Source: Serinus canaria (taxonomy: Eukaryota > Chordata > Aves > Passeriformes > Fringillidae). From it: 64,000 nt of DNA. The notes beneath the pieces were generated by a model that had not been told where the DNA came from, searched no databases, and saw only the letters and a program-made list of their open reading frames with translations. Shown here one piece after another: positions 1 through 12,148 of the stretch. Position 1 is the first letter of the stretch; each line of letters starts with the position of its first letter. A program made the position numbers and the translations under genes. Location of the stretch: contig NC_066333.1 in NCBI RefSeq assembly GCF_022539315.1, positions 4,473,501 to 4,537,500 on the forward strand, read 5' to 3'.

Positions 1-849
1 TGATTATTAAACACATTTATTTTGGATTTACAGCAATTCCATAGATGTGATAGCCATTAAACATCAATGAAAAGACTTTCATTAATAAACTGATTTATTT
101 ACCGTGGCACAAGTGTCCTGTTCAATCTAAATTAAATATCTCTTCGGGCTCCTCAGCCTGTAATGTTACCAAAAGGCAGCTTCGTGTTTGAACGCTGCTC
201 AAAAAGCAGTTCTGGTTCAGATTTGCAAGATGCAATCTCAAAAATAATCAATCTGTATAAAAAAGCCTTTGGTTACTGCTAGATAGCTAATTATACAGAC
301 ACAGCCTTTATGCATGTCTGTCTGAGATATTCTTTGTTATTCTCTTTCTTCTGAACTTTGATGCTATTTAAAAATAAATTTAATTACCCCGTGGTTATTT
401 ACACTGTGTTTATTTCTTCCATCTAGAATTCTTTTCAAATTTAAAACCTGAAGGTCACTATCATTTCAGAGCAGTTTATAATTCATGGATATTGTAAAAT
501 TTCCAGAGAGAAAAAAATTGCTTTATTTTAAAATTGGAGTGCAAGAAAAGAATTGGAAGTCTGGCTGCACTGGGCAGGATCCTGCTTTACATAATCACAG
601 CAGTTTTGCAAGATAAAAACTGCAAGATTAGGCCAAAGATTTTTCTCCATTAATAACATAAATCTAAGTAGTATAATCTAAGAAATTGTGTGTGTGTGTG
701 ACATACATAGATATCCTGTCATCTTTTAAAAAATTTCTTTTCTCTTAAGAGTTTTCCCACTTGATTTTATGGGGCTTGTTGGTAAATTCAAATGAATAAA
801 ATTCCCCTGTGTACAGGTGTTGCCACGGACATGATTCATGCCTGGTTTG
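1..849. other. AT-rich non-coding stretch
   Basis: No gene or transposon is recognisable here. The sequence is AT-rich and mostly single copy, with a short GT run near 690-700 and several TAAT/ATTA cores. No open frame in this stretch shows a domain or a codon pattern that would support coding. It could be intergenic or intronic. Confidence 0.5.
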
Positions 850-1136
850 AGGTTTATTTATATTTGTTTTTATTTACACATGAATATATTTATTATATAT
901 ATTTATACAATTATACATGTGTTCATTTATTACATAAAATACATTTATTTACAGTTAATACATTTATTTACAATTATAAATATAGTATAAAAGAAGAAAT
1001 TTATTTAAAGTTATTGTATAATTGTTATTTATGTATAATAATATAATATATAATATTATAAATAATAATATATATAATAAATGTTATTTATGTATAATAT
1101 GTATTATAAATGTATAATATATTATTGTATAAACTG
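850..1136. repeat. AT-rich low-complexity tract
   Basis: A tract of TATT, TTTA, TATAA and AATAT words runs for almost 290 bases with hardly any G or C, densest at 1000-1135 where it becomes irregular (ATA)n/(TTAT)n. It has no fixed period, so it is low-complexity DNA and not a clean microsatellite. An 84-codon open frame crossing it is a composition artefact made largely of Y, I, L and F codons. Confidence 0.75.
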
Positions 1137-1450
1137 TAGCTTCTATTACTACATTACTGAGTTTTAGAAGGTTTAAAATATTTTTCTCCATTCCAATAAC
1201 CCAGTTAGATGCACAGATGACCTTAGAAAGACCAACCAGGTTTTGCTGCACAGGTGTCCCCAGACAAGGTTGCTGAGGCCAGGATTTTGTTGTTGCCACA
1301 TTTAATTTCAGGTCTTTGAGCTAAAGATGAGAAACTGGGGGTTTTCCTGCCAGAGGAGACCCTGAATTTGGCTCCTGCAAGCCTGCTCCTCTCTGCTCTG
1401 CAGCAGTGAGGGATGGGGCAAGGTGAGATATTCCTCTAGAGCAGCAAAGC

Positions 1451-1475
1451 TGGGCTGGGCTGGGCTGGGCTGGAG
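1451..1475. repeat. (GGGCT)n microsatellite
   Basis: About five tandem copies of the pentamer GGGCT/CTGGG lie inside the GC-rich block. The array is short, without clear interruptions, and has no associated element. Confidence 0.8.
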
Positions 1476-1651
1476 GAGCAGCACAGCTTAAACCAGAGTT
1501 TAAATGTGAGCAGCTTTGTGCTCTTAAGGATTTTGGTTTGTTGAGGCTGCCCATAACCATGAATTCCTGGTCTGTTCCCCCAGAGCTCTGGGAAATCCAG
1601 CTGTGGAAAAAGAGGGATGCTGGTGTGGGGCAGCCCTGGGGCTGGGCAGCA

Positions 1652-1669
1652 GGGGGTGGGAGGGAGGGG
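1652..1669 (+). other. G-quadruplex motif with 1-nt loops
   Basis: The plus strand reads GGGGGTGGGAGGGAGGGG: four G-runs of three or more separated by single T, A and A bases. Motifs with three single-base loops belong to the most stable parallel quadruplex class. The surrounding 300 bases are G-rich on the same strand. Whether it has a function is unknown. Confidence 0.8.
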
Positions 1670-2080
1670 ATGTGTTCTCTCGGGCAGGCTGCCAGTTTTG
1701 GGCAAAAATGCACCAAAATGGGAGTGGAGGAGGAGAGAAGGGGGCTGGGGTCCTCCTCTGCCCCTCACCCTTGCAAAGGGCTCAGCAAAGCCAGTGACAG
1801 CTTTGCCCCAGAGCAAACAGTGGAGCTGAACTCCTGATTTAATGATTCCCCCCTTCCCTGGACGTTTATGTGTTGGTGCATCAATTCCAGGTGAATTTGG
1901 AGCAGGATTTGTAGCAGTGCTGTTCGTGGGATTTCCTGGGGGCTGTTGTGATCTCTGCCAGACCTGCCCTGCAGCCCCAGGTGAAATTTCTCCTGTTCTA
2001 GCCAGTGCTGGGTCTCTTCTTCTCTCAAGAATAAAAGACCTTGATAATATTGAGGGAGAGGTGAGGATTAAAGTGAGAGG

Positions 2081-2202
2081 GAGTTAGGTGCAAAGCTCCT
2101 TCTTCCTTCTCCAAAGGTGCTCAAGAGGCATCACACACAGAGCCCTCTGCTCTCAATTAAGACTGAATTTTAAGCCAAATAATCAACTTACAAATGAGGA
2201 AA
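2081..2202 (+). repeat. Dispersed duplicated segment, copy A
   Basis: This 122-base segment recurs at 3908-4033 in the same orientation. By eye the two copies differ by two substitutions and one 4-base indel (AGAGGCATC here, AGAGGGAGGCATC there). It begins GAGTTAGGTGCAAAGC and ends near CAAATGAGGAAA. Flanks do not match, so it is not part of a larger tandem duplication. I recognise no transposon family, terminal repeat, tail or Pol III box in it. Confidence 0.85.
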
Positions 2203-2222
2203 TTGACCAAAATGTGAATTGT

Positions 2223-3907
2223 TTTGGGGTAAATTGCTGGGAGTGGTATAAAGAGATTTAGAGCCAAAGGCAGAGATTTTCATTTGCCTGGAAAAGCTGG
2301 AATTAGCCAGAAATCCCTTCCTTGGTGCAATGGTGTGGCTCTGCAGTGTGGTTCCTACAGAGCCGTGTGTGAGCTGTCACTGACAGGGATTTCGTGCTGC
2401 TCTTCTTTTTTGTGGGGCTTTGAAATTTCTGTCCCACACATTTCCTCTATCTCCTGCATTGCTGCTTTTAAATCACTTTTCCTTTAATTGGCTCAGGAGA
2501 AAGGGCTCATTGCTTTGCCTTTAACTTTTCTTTTTTTTCCCATAAACTATTTAGGAAAAAAAATTGCCGAGTATGTAAACTAAAGATCATTAGAGGTTGT
2601 GGGGGTTTTTTTTTGTTACTTTTTTTTTTTTTTAAATACTAGATTCAGCAAAATATTGTTTTCTCCCAGGCTCTGGGTCTCTATTTAGATGATTTTTAGC
2701 TCTGTGGTTTTTTTTTATTATTTATATATTTATTCATTAGAAAGGCCCACAGTCAAGGAGAAGGGGAACACGGGGTTATTAATCTTTCCTGTCATCCATT
2801 CACAGATGTGAAGTTCACACCACAGCAAATGTGAAGTCAGCAGTACCCACAAGGTGGAAACTTCAAGCAAAGCAGGCAGCAAGGAACAGGGGTGGGAGAA
2901 GGAGAACAGGAGGGGAAGAGGGGAGAGAGAGGGAACAGGAAAAAAAGAAAAGGATGAGGGAGTGATGAATGACAAAAGGGAGGGGAGAAAGATGGATGAG
3001 CAAGGGAAATGGAAAGAGAAATGAGATGGATGGTAAAGGCTAAAGAGGAAAGGCAGATAAGGGGGAAGAAAGTCTGACTAGAGAGTAGGGGAGAAATGAG
3101 AGAGGCTGAGAGAGAATATTCCAGACGGGGTGTTCACGTAGCAGGGCCCGTGTGGGTGCTTGGATATCCTGGAGATGTAAAGGGTAATCACTCTCCCAGC
3201 ATGTACATGCCATTGATATGTTAATAGCATTTTCTTTTTCATCTGAAAGCAATGAAGTTTTCCAGCCTTCTGATTAACTGGGTCTGGCTGGTCCTGTGCG
3301 TGGCCATGTATTCACAAACACACGTCATATATAAATATTTATACCCTATATACAACATCCCATAAGCATTAGAAGTCCTGTTAGTATTGATGTGACATTG
3401 GGCAGACGTGTTTGTGCTGATATAACCTGCTGCAATATCAATCCTAACACAGTTTTTTAGGGGAAAAACAAAATGTAGACAGGCATTAATAGAAACATTG
3501 GGTATTAAAAACAAGCCCATGATAATGAAATGTGTGGGGTCTGAGATCCCATTTAGCTACTGGTTGTATAATATGGACAGTCCTCTTTGCAATTTTATAG
3601 TTTTTCCTAAAGGGTGTTTGAAAATAGGTAATTTCCCAGTTGTGTTGTGAGACAGCTCTGAATACATGCTTACATATTCACCCAGCCTCCAAATCACTTG
3701 TTAATTCATTGCTTTAGTTAATTTACACTCAGATGGAGAAATAACTCTTGAAAAAAGGGACCATTCTGGGCAGTGACAGGATCACCCAGCTGTGGTCCCA
3801 CCCAGCAAAGCCATCCTGGTCATTCCTCCTCTGGGGGTGCCAGATGTTCTGCAAGTTCCTCAGCAGTTTTACACCTCAGTTGCACAATTTAGTGGGGGGT
3901 GGAGAAT
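2223..3907. other. Non-coding stretch between duplicate copies
   Basis: No gene is seen. The stretch holds poly(T) runs near 2610 and 2620-2632, a purine-rich GGAGAA/GAAAG segment at about 2870-3080 and otherwise single-copy sequence. Open frames of 60-93 codons on the minus strand follow the purine-rich composition and show no domain. Confidence 0.45.
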
Positions 3908-4033
3908 GAGTTAGGTGCAAAGCTCCTTCTTGCTTCTCCAAAGGTGCTCAAGAGGGAGGCATCACACACAGAGCCCTCTGCTCTCAATTAAGACTGAATT
4001 TTAAGCCAAATAATCAACTTACAAATAAGGAAA
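3908..4033 (+). repeat. Dispersed duplicated segment, copy B
   Basis: This is the second copy of the segment at 2081-2202, about 98% identical apart from a 4-base insertion. The near identity contrasts with the decayed transposons elsewhere in the window. That suggests a recent duplication, a templated insertion, or an unrecognised low-copy repeat family. Confidence 0.85.
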
Positions 4034-7000
4034 ATCTAAATTGTGGTGGGAAACATCTCTCTGGGGCTGGGGACAAGATGAAGAGGGGCAGGTTGAAAAG
4101 CCTCAGCTTCTCTGTACAAATCAGCAAAAGCAGCCAGGGTGTTCTGCTTGCTTTTCCCTCTGAAAAGATTTCAGAGCTCTTGCTTGTGCTAGCCAGAGTT
4201 TATATCTGCCTGCTAAAGTGAAAATCTAGCTCTGAAGGTACTTCTGTTTGTAGAGTAGCTTAAACCATTTTGTACAGTTTACAGAAACCTTACTCTGTTG
4301 CTGAAATGCTCCTGTGAAACAATGCTGAAAGGGTGATTTTATTTTTATTTAATTGAATGGGCCCCATCCTTCACTCATCTACTCAGAGAATAACTTGTAT
4401 TTATGTGTTGTATTTTGGCTGATTTAGCTACTAGATTCACTTTTTTTGCTGGGTTTTTGGCATCCAGGAGATTTCTGCAGGCTTCTGAGAGATGCTGTGA
4501 GTCTGTGGCAGGCTTTTGGTGCAGTGAGGGTCAGTAGCTCCAGGACTTACTTGTATCTGCTTTCTTCTTGTATCAGTTCATAATCATAATTCCCAAGATT
4601 TCCATGCTTGGGTAAATGAAGGAAATAGCTGTGTAATCTATGCCATATGTTAATATTTACTGTGCAAGGTGACTGAGTTTCGCTGCTGCTGAGCTCATCC
4701 TGACAGTCAGAGCCCTGCAATTGGATTTTTCCTTTGTTTTATGCCCAAAGAGCAAGGATGGAAGTTGTGCCTAAGGGAGAGACCCTGTCTCCATGCCTGT
4801 TAAAAATCTCCTGCATGATATTAATGTTGCTCATTAGGAACTGAGGAATAGCAGCTTTCTGCTACCAAGGTTCTCACAAAGTGGGAATTCGTTGCTCTTA
4901 CTTAAAGTTCCCCTCTCAGAGTGGATGTACTGAATAATGCTGGTTATGAATGGGGCAGAAATAAGCCAGGGGATTTGGGGTAAATCAGTGGAGTTAATTT
5001 GACTTCAGTTATTTTGGTTTCATTTACAGAAGCTGGGAAGTTGGCCCTTTTTCCTTGAATACTGAATTTCTACAAATTAATTCCAAAACCTCCAGAACAC
5101 AGCACACTTCATCTCCAGCTCTGTCTAGCCTAATTCTCAAATTCCTGATGGAATGCCACTTGCTGGTGAATTTCTGGCTTTGGTCTCCTGTATATGTATG
5201 TGACAAAATTGGTTTTCTTTTTTCTAAGCAGGGAGAAAGCAGAATCAAAACAAACTTCCCCTCCCTTCTGCAAAGGTCCAAGATAGAAAAGGATAAAAAA
5301 AAAGAATAAAATATAAAATATAGCTGTACTTTTTCCCCTCTTTGGAAGGACCTCCCACTGACTATATCATTATCTGTCTCATGTAGGATATTGGATTCAG
5401 GATCTATAGCAGTGAGCTATGTTAGTATTGAATCTCATTTGATTTAATAAACTTCCCCTGTCACTGCTCAGCCTTTCCAGCCTTTTCCAGGCATTAGGAG
5501 CTGGAATAGTTTTCCCCCATAGTTTTGGCTGCTGAGAGACACACAAGGCATTTTTATATGGCAGTGTGGGGATCTTCATTGTCATTTGGAAATGCAGATT
5601 TTTGGTTTGCAAAAACCTCCCCTTTCCCTCCCTTCACTCATATCCAGCTCTGGCCCACTCCATGTGTAGGCTGCTGACTTACCTTACTTATTTTTCTTCT
5701 TCTCCATACTTGGACCAATTTACAGCAGACCTGTTCATAATGAAATATTTATATTGAGCAGAGTGGAGATATGGAATTATTTTACATTTCTCCAGTGTAT
5801 GAAGTATAGTTTTGGAGATAATCTGAAGATTTTTGAGGGGAGGGAGGAGAACAGGGAGTAAGATTCAATTTCAAGTGGAAAGGAGCATCAAAAGAGTTGT
5901 CAATGGATTTTTCAATCTATTAGAAAAAGGGGGATATATCGTGTAAAATTTCAAAGCTTGCAGAATTAACTACATAGCAAAATCCATACTTCAGGAAGAG
6001 AAAGCTTTTGGAACCTGCCTTTAATTTTCAAATGGGAGTTCTCAGGCTGGATGTGATGAGGTTTGGCATGTCTCTTGGCATGTGTGTGGATAGGCCAGCT
6101 CTGTGTCTATGGGCTCTAATTTCCCCAGAAGAATTTAAGCAAACCTTTCTCAAGCCAATAGGAGTTAAGTGTGTAGTAGGAAACTGCTCTGTGTCTGCAT
6201 TAAACTTGGAAAAAATGAAATGCTGCCCTAATGTGTCAGGCAGGGCTGGCTTCAGCAACATGCAGAGGCAGGATTTTGTCTTGAGGACTGGAAAAGGATG
6301 AAGCTTGATTGCAGGCAGGCAAACTGGCAATTCCTTTCAGCTGGTTTTAAACATTCTGTCAGTAGGTCTGAAAGAGATGAACCTGCTATCAGTTTCATTA
6401 AAATAGGGTGCCCAGATCTAGAGGGTTCTAGCTACAGGAACAAACCCTGTATTAAAGAATGCAGTGCCTTATTAGACTCCAGAGAGTCCACAAGAGCAAG
6501 GCAGTAGGAATGTACTCACCATGCCTAATTAGAACCTGTTGTAATGGGGAGGATCCAATGATTTGATGGGAGTCTGTAGGGTGTGATAACTGGCTGAAAT
6601 AATTGGCCCTGAAAGCACCATGGGGCTGGAAGCCCAGGTCCTGTCCATCCTCACTGGATATTTATACCAAGTGCACTCCTAAAATTTACCTCTTTTTCTT
6701 ACAGGTTACTGACTCAGAACTAGCAGTGAAAATCCCAGTGATTTATAACATGGGAATTTTTATTTTTTGACCACTGAAATACTTGGAGTGACTCTTGGAG
6801 AGGAGAGTCAAATCCCAGCCCTAAGGATCAAGCTGGCATTTGGGATGCCTTGTCCATCAAACCTTTTGCTTTCATAAGATGTGTTTGTCAATCTCAGAAG
6901 CTGCTGCATCTCCTCAAGCATCACCCAAGATCCAGGCAATGGGAAAGGTGAGAACTGTTGCTTTGAATTGTAAAATCTCTGTATCCATAATGCATGAAAG

Positions 7001-8407
7001 GACCTGTGCCACAGCACAGGGTTTTAGTCCTCCTGCAGCTCTGAAAATTGGACAACTTCATAGTCTTTTATGAAAATATAATGTACCTTTGCTGCCTTTT
7101 GAGTAGTAAACTATGAATTTGAAAGTGACAAACATTAGCAAGCTGCCTTTATTGCTAACAAAACTGGGCAGGAAAGAAAAGGACTCTGCAGAGCCTTTGA
7201 CAGAATGTTTAATAACTTGTGATTACTGTTTCCCAGAGGTGATGTGTGTAATATGTATTTTCCCTCTTTCATTTTATCCCAACACTCCTGCTGCAGACTG
7301 CTGTGGCTCTGCATTCCTGAACTTCTTCCCCAGTCAAAGGTTAGATAATTTGGGCAAGCACAGCCAAAGCAAACTGGGACCCCTTCTGCTTCCTTTAAAA
7401 CATGGCACCAAGCTAAAATTGCTTTACCTTGGTGCAGCAGTGTGAAAATGGACCCCAGCCATACAAAACCAGAGAGGGATGAAGGATGAAACCTCTGCAG
7501 CTCTGGGGCAGCTGGGAGTGAAGCTGTGACAGCCTTTTTGGAGATGGATGGAGGCTAATCACACAAAATGCAAAAAATGGACTCCATCCCAGGTGGATTC
7601 TGCTAGAAGAAAATAAATTTCATTGGGAGTCCCTTCCTGTTCTGGAATCTTAAAATTTTGGATGGCTTTGGTACCTTGGCATAGAAATGTTCACAAATTT
7701 GAACATAAGAATTGATCACTAGATAAAATTTCAAGAAGGAACATTCTTAACCTTGATTAGAAATCACTATTTCGGGCTTGGCAGCTAGAGCACACTTTTT
7801 GTGGGTGTGAAAGGAAGAGCAGAGGGTGGGGAATGCAGGTGTGCCCCTCAGGAGAGGGGGAGCCTGGGAGGAGCAGAGCCAGGGAGGTGTTCAAGGATGC
7901 AGTTCAAGAACTAGGTGCTAACTAAGTAGCAGGATACATTCAGGAAGATTTTATGAGTGATCAGGAGCACTCATGGCTGAAAACACCAGGGTGAAGGCTG
8001 AGTCCACATGGAAGTAGGAGAAATGATTCCACAGCTTCCAGCCTGGGAGGGAGGATCCCATCAGCTCCTTTGCATCTGTTTTTGTAGAGAGAGGAGCAGA
8101 AAGGCCTGCTCAGACTGGTTCCATTGCAGCTGAGCAGTGCTTGGGTGAAAGCCGGGCAAGGAGTGGTTCAAAGCTTCAGAACCACCTCTTGTGTCAGGCC
8201 AAAGCCCTGGAGAGCCAGGCAGTGATGCAGACAGCACCCAGCCATGTTATGGAGGGGTGATGGAGAAGTTTTCCCCCTTCCATCCATCTCTCAGAATAGA
8301 ACACCAAGGCAATTTAATCAGGTGTTAAAAGAGGGTGATGGTTATTACCTTGGTAAAGTCAAAGTGCTCAGGCTCCTCTGAAAAGCTTCCCTTGGGGGGA
8401 ACTTCTT
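4034..8407. other. Long single-copy non-coding stretch
   Basis: I recognise no gene, LTR or LINE in these 4.4 kb. The composition is ordinary for bird intergenic or intronic DNA. Open frames of up to 110 codons (for example plus strand 7113-7445) lack domains, do not continue across plausible splice sites, and occur at the frequency expected by chance. Confidence 0.45.
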
Positions 8408-8552
8408 GGGATGCCCCATCCCTGGAAGTGCTCAAGGCCACGTTGGAGAACCTGGTCTAGTGGAGGCTGTCCCTGTCCATGCCAGGGATGCTGGAACCAG
8501 GTGATCTTTAAGGTTTTTCTGATCCAAACTATTCTGTGGTTCCACTATATGA
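8408..8552 (+). mobile_element. CR1 LINE fragment, 3' end
   Basis: The sequence follows the CR1 3' untranslated end in sense orientation: GGGATGCCCCATCCCTGGAA, then CTCAAGGCCA, then CCTGGTCTAGTGGAGGCTGT, then GTGATCTTTAAGG, and a decayed ATTCTGTGGTTCC terminal motif. Compared with the usual consensus about 14 bases are missing between GTTGGA and GAACCTGG. Only the last 145 bases or so of a full element remain, which is the normal 5' truncation. A poly(T) run follows directly. Confidence 0.9.
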
Positions 8553-10823
8553 CTTTTTTTTTTTTTTTCCCCAGGGAGCAGCCCCAAAACTTCTCCTAAG
8601 CTAAGGGTGATGGATCTCCAATCATCACAGAAGTTCATTGGCAGCACAGTTTGGAGCTAGCTGTAAAATGCAAACAGCTTTTCCACCATGAAATATTTCA
8701 TATTTTAAAAATTAAGAGAGTGTTATTTACTCTCTTCCCCTGCCCACCCCCCTATGACTGGTGTTGCTTATGTGCTGTTGGCAGATGGGATGTGGATCAT
8801 TTTAATTAGATTTTATTGGACTGTTATACGGCCCATAATTGTGATCATTACTCATTTTCACTGTGGTTCAGACAGATCCTCTATTTAGACATGATGATAT
8901 TTTGATGAGACAAGTCCCATGTAACTTGTTATGTTAGGGGCCAGTAGCCAAAGCAGTGGAATGAGGTGTTTCACAGAGAAGTTGGAGCAGATTAATAAAG
9001 GATCTCTTGGTCAATTTGTGCTCCTAATTGTGCCCAGATTGGGGATGCATGGGCAGAAAGCCTCTTTGGGCTGCAGGAGGCCAGGAGCCCTCACAGCTGA
9101 AGCCCAGGGAGCAAATCTGGCAGAGAGGGAGCAATCCCTCATTTCACCTTCCAGGAGAGGGGCAAGCCCATTGTGGGCATCAGCAAATGACCTTTTGCCA
9201 AACCAAAGCTCTGTGCTCATGTTCTCAGCAGTGCTGTGTTTAGTCCCATGGGTTTTTCTCTTTTTCTCTTGTGTTTTGTTTGCATGCTGCTCTTGTACAT
9301 CCCTGCAAGGGGATGGGGAGAGAAGGAACATCTGCACTGAGAGTGAATCTGGTGCAAATCTCTACAACCAGGAGCATCTTTGTCCTGCTGATGGGCCTGT
9401 GCTGCTTTTGAGGCTGTGCTCAGGCACTGAGATACTTCCTTTACTCTTCCTACAACATCTCTTTGGGGTCCTGCCTTTTGCCAGCAATGATGGTGTTCTG
9501 GCAAAGCCTTTTGTGGGAGCTGTGCTCCACTGCCAGGCAGAGCCATCTCCTCATCTCCACCCAGCAGCCACTGAGTGATCAGTCTCATCTTATTCCTCTC
9601 CACTTTTCAGAGCCACACCTGGATTTGGACCTAAAACCTGTGGAGAGCAGATCCATCTCTTCATTTGTGTCCTAAGGACAACAGGAATGTTCTGCACTAC
9701 TGCCAGGATTCATGGTTCAAAGGAACTGAAAAACATTTGGGAGAAAGATCTACATTTTGAGGCTTTCCTCCCATTTCTGGATAGCCCTGTAAGGAACATT
9801 TCCTTCAAGAAAATAACTGCTGACCCACCTGCACAGCATTTGCACAAGCCAAAGCTGTTGGAGAAGTAAAAATGTTTGGGTTCATGGGCTTTGGGGTGCA
9901 AATATTCCCAGCTGCTGGTGCACAAATGTTATCTGAACTGTGCCTGTCTCTGTCCCAGGAGCAGATGAGGAGAGGGGATGGTACAAATGGTTCCAGCCTC
10001 CTGTAAGAGAGTGAGGAATTCTCCTGTGGCATTTCCACACTGGCTGGGACACACGGGATTCAGTTTACTTCTGCTCATCTGGACACACCTTTAAGGTACT
10101 GCCTAAAATTACAACTGAATTCAACAAACATCTCAAGTCATATTTTAGTAATAATAAATTCTGATTCCACTTTGCAGATGCAAATGAGGCTGGCTAACCC
10201 TCCAGTTGTGTGTCTCAGCTGTCTCCAGGGCTCCTGCAGATCTGCTGCTCTGGGCAAGCTGGAAAGGAGATGAGGAAAGGGAAAGAGGAACAGCACCCAA
10301 ATCCACTGGGAAATCTGTGCCACCTTCACCCTTTATTGCAAACAAACAGAAAAATGCAAATATTTTACCATTTCTGTGCAGAGATCCAAGCTGTATTTAT
10401 TTTTCTTGTGCTCATTCTAACAGATCCACTGAGATGTAGATGTGACTCCTGTCAGGGCTGTTGCAGTTTCCTCCTGTGTCATTTTATGGTCTAATTTAGT
10501 GCTGGGTAACTCACCTGAACTTCTTCCTTCATTTTCCCCCTCCACTTCTTTACACCTGGAATTCCTGTCCACCTCTAGCTAAAAAATTAAATGTGATGAC
10601 AGATTCCTTCTCTACTTTTACCTTAGTGGTCTTTACTGCTTTTAAATTATGGATGTAACTCAGCAGGACATTATAACAAATGGAGAGACAAAACAAACTT
10701 ACAGGTCACTTCTCTGGTCATTATGCTCTGGCTTATGTACAGTGATACTCTCACAGCTGAAAAATAGAAATTAGTCCAAGTCAATAAATAACCCTTATAA
10801 AAGAATCAGTTACAAACTCATCC
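8553..10823. other. Non-coding stretch with a candidate conserved block
   Basis: No supportable gene is seen. A plus-strand open frame of 215 codons (8931-9578) is the longest non-repetitive one in the window, but it has no recognisable domain and a Ser/Leu/Cys-rich random composition, and overlapping frames of over 100 codons exist on the other strand. Bases 8770-8880 look like constrained regulatory DNA. The rest is unremarkable. Confidence 0.4.
8770..8880. promoter_or_regulatory. Candidate conserved non-coding element
   Basis: This block is complex, repeat-free and AT-rich. It contains TTTTAATTAG, a TTATTGG (inverted CCAAT-like) word, TTATACGG and TGATCATTA. Such a mix of homeodomain-type cores and an isolated CpG is typical of developmental enhancers, but composition alone cannot prove conservation. 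Confidence 0.25.
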
Positions 10824-10857
10824 TTTTTTGTTTTGTTTTGTTTTGTTTGTTTTTTTT
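10824..10857. repeat. (TTTTG)n microsatellite
   Basis: Four to five tandem TTTTG units are flanked by T runs. The array resembles a decayed poly(A) tail in the minus orientation, but no retroelement body is recognisable next to it. Confidence 0.75.
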
Positions 10858-12042
10858 AGTAAAAGTTATTCTAGTTTATTAAAAAGTGCTCATTTTTGGT
10901 AAGTGATTTATGTCTGTTGTTTTTTTCTGGGAATTGGACCAGCTCACCTTAGAAAATTATTTTCCTCTTTTGGTTAATGTTAACAGACTCCAAATTAGTG
11001 TTGCTCTGTGGGATGAGAGAACCTTTCTTAACAAGAGAACAATAATCACTAAATTCTGGGATGACTTTTTACAGAAAGAATGTGTACTAAAATGGATGAA
11101 ACATCAAGTTTCATTTTCTCATGCTGACTTTCCAAGTGAATAATTGCAAGCCATGATTAATGTCACCCCAGAAAGCTGGCATGCCTCTTCTGGAACTCAC
11201 TAATGAGTCCAGTTTTACTATTATCCAACCAATTCTAATACCTTAAGTCTTATATTTCTCTATTGTAATGTTTGGGGGTTTTTTTTATTGTCTTTACAAT
11301 CTAAATTAGAAGGCCACTGAACACTGACTTTCCAAGATTTTAGGGTTCCCCTGTGAGCTGATGGCTTTACAGAAATCATAGCTGCAGCTTAAATTGAACT
11401 CAAACTTGTCTGCTCCTCACTGCCCTGCTCTGATGGGTGCAGTGGGCACGTGGCATGTGCAAAACTCTTACACCAGGAGAGCTGCAAGTGTCTGTTTAAT
11501 TTGGCTCCTGATTGTTCTCTTGGCCAAATGGTTCAGATAAAGGATAAACCTCCACAAAACTGGAACCCCTGCATGGATAATTCATGGAAATATTTCACTG
11601 CAAGCAAACTGGGAAGCCTTTCCAAGCTGCTGAGAAAAGAGGATTGATTTTATCTAGTTCAAGGTAAGCCATGGCCTAGAATTTAAGTGATTTAAGGTTA
11701 AAATTCCTGTCTTCCCACATGCTCTACAGCTTGCTGGGTTTCACCCACAACAAGCCCAAGGCCAACACCTCTGAATTTATGACTGCTTTAAGGAGGGTTT
11801 TAAGTTAAAATGTGACCTTCTGTTTCAGACCAGCAGAGTAGGGTTCTGTGAAAGCTGTTTTGTCAGGGGTTAGTCCTGCCCTGTCCCAGTGAGAGGGTTA
11901 AGAAGGAAATAGAGATTAACTATTGCATTGCACTGGATCAAGGATTAGGAAATCTCTTGATGTTGAGTGGATGATGAAGAGCTGGATAAAATTGCATGTT
12001 GTTAAATGCAAAGCAAAGGAAATGGAGAAAAACAGTCATAAA
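10858..12042. other. Non-coding stretch
   Basis: AT-rich single-copy DNA in which no gene or transposon is recognised. Open frames at 10910-11143 and 11450-11647 have no domain and no coding signature. Confidence 0.45.
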
Positions 12043-12043
12043 T

Positions 12044-12122
<79 letters not shown>

Positions 12123-12148
12123 TTGTTATTATTATTATTATTATTATA
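12043..12148. repeat. Self-complementary (ATA)n/(TTA)n triplet repeat
   Basis: About 54 bases of (ATA)n switch at about 12098 directly into about 50 bases of (TTA)n, with one G interruption at 12125. The second half is the reverse complement of the first, so the array can fold into an all-AT hairpin or cruciform with almost no loop. Simple expansion of one triplet would not produce the strand switch. Confidence 0.95.

Larger units (their letters stand above)
1137..2080. other. GC-rich non-coding block
   Basis: Base composition shifts sharply from the AT tract before it to G-rich DNA at about 1430-1760. The block holds a GGGCT microsatellite and a G-quadruplex motif, annotated separately. CpG is scarce, so this is not a CpG island. 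Overlapping open frames on both strands of up to 131 codons are low-complexity P/S/G-rich translations without domains, and I do not accept them as genes. Confidence 0.45.

Noticed and set aside
8931..9578. 215-codon plus-strand open frame, longest outside repeats
   Set aside because: There is no recognisable domain, no codon bias, and long frames on the opposite strand cover the same bases. One such frame is expected by chance in 64 kb of GC-moderate DNA.
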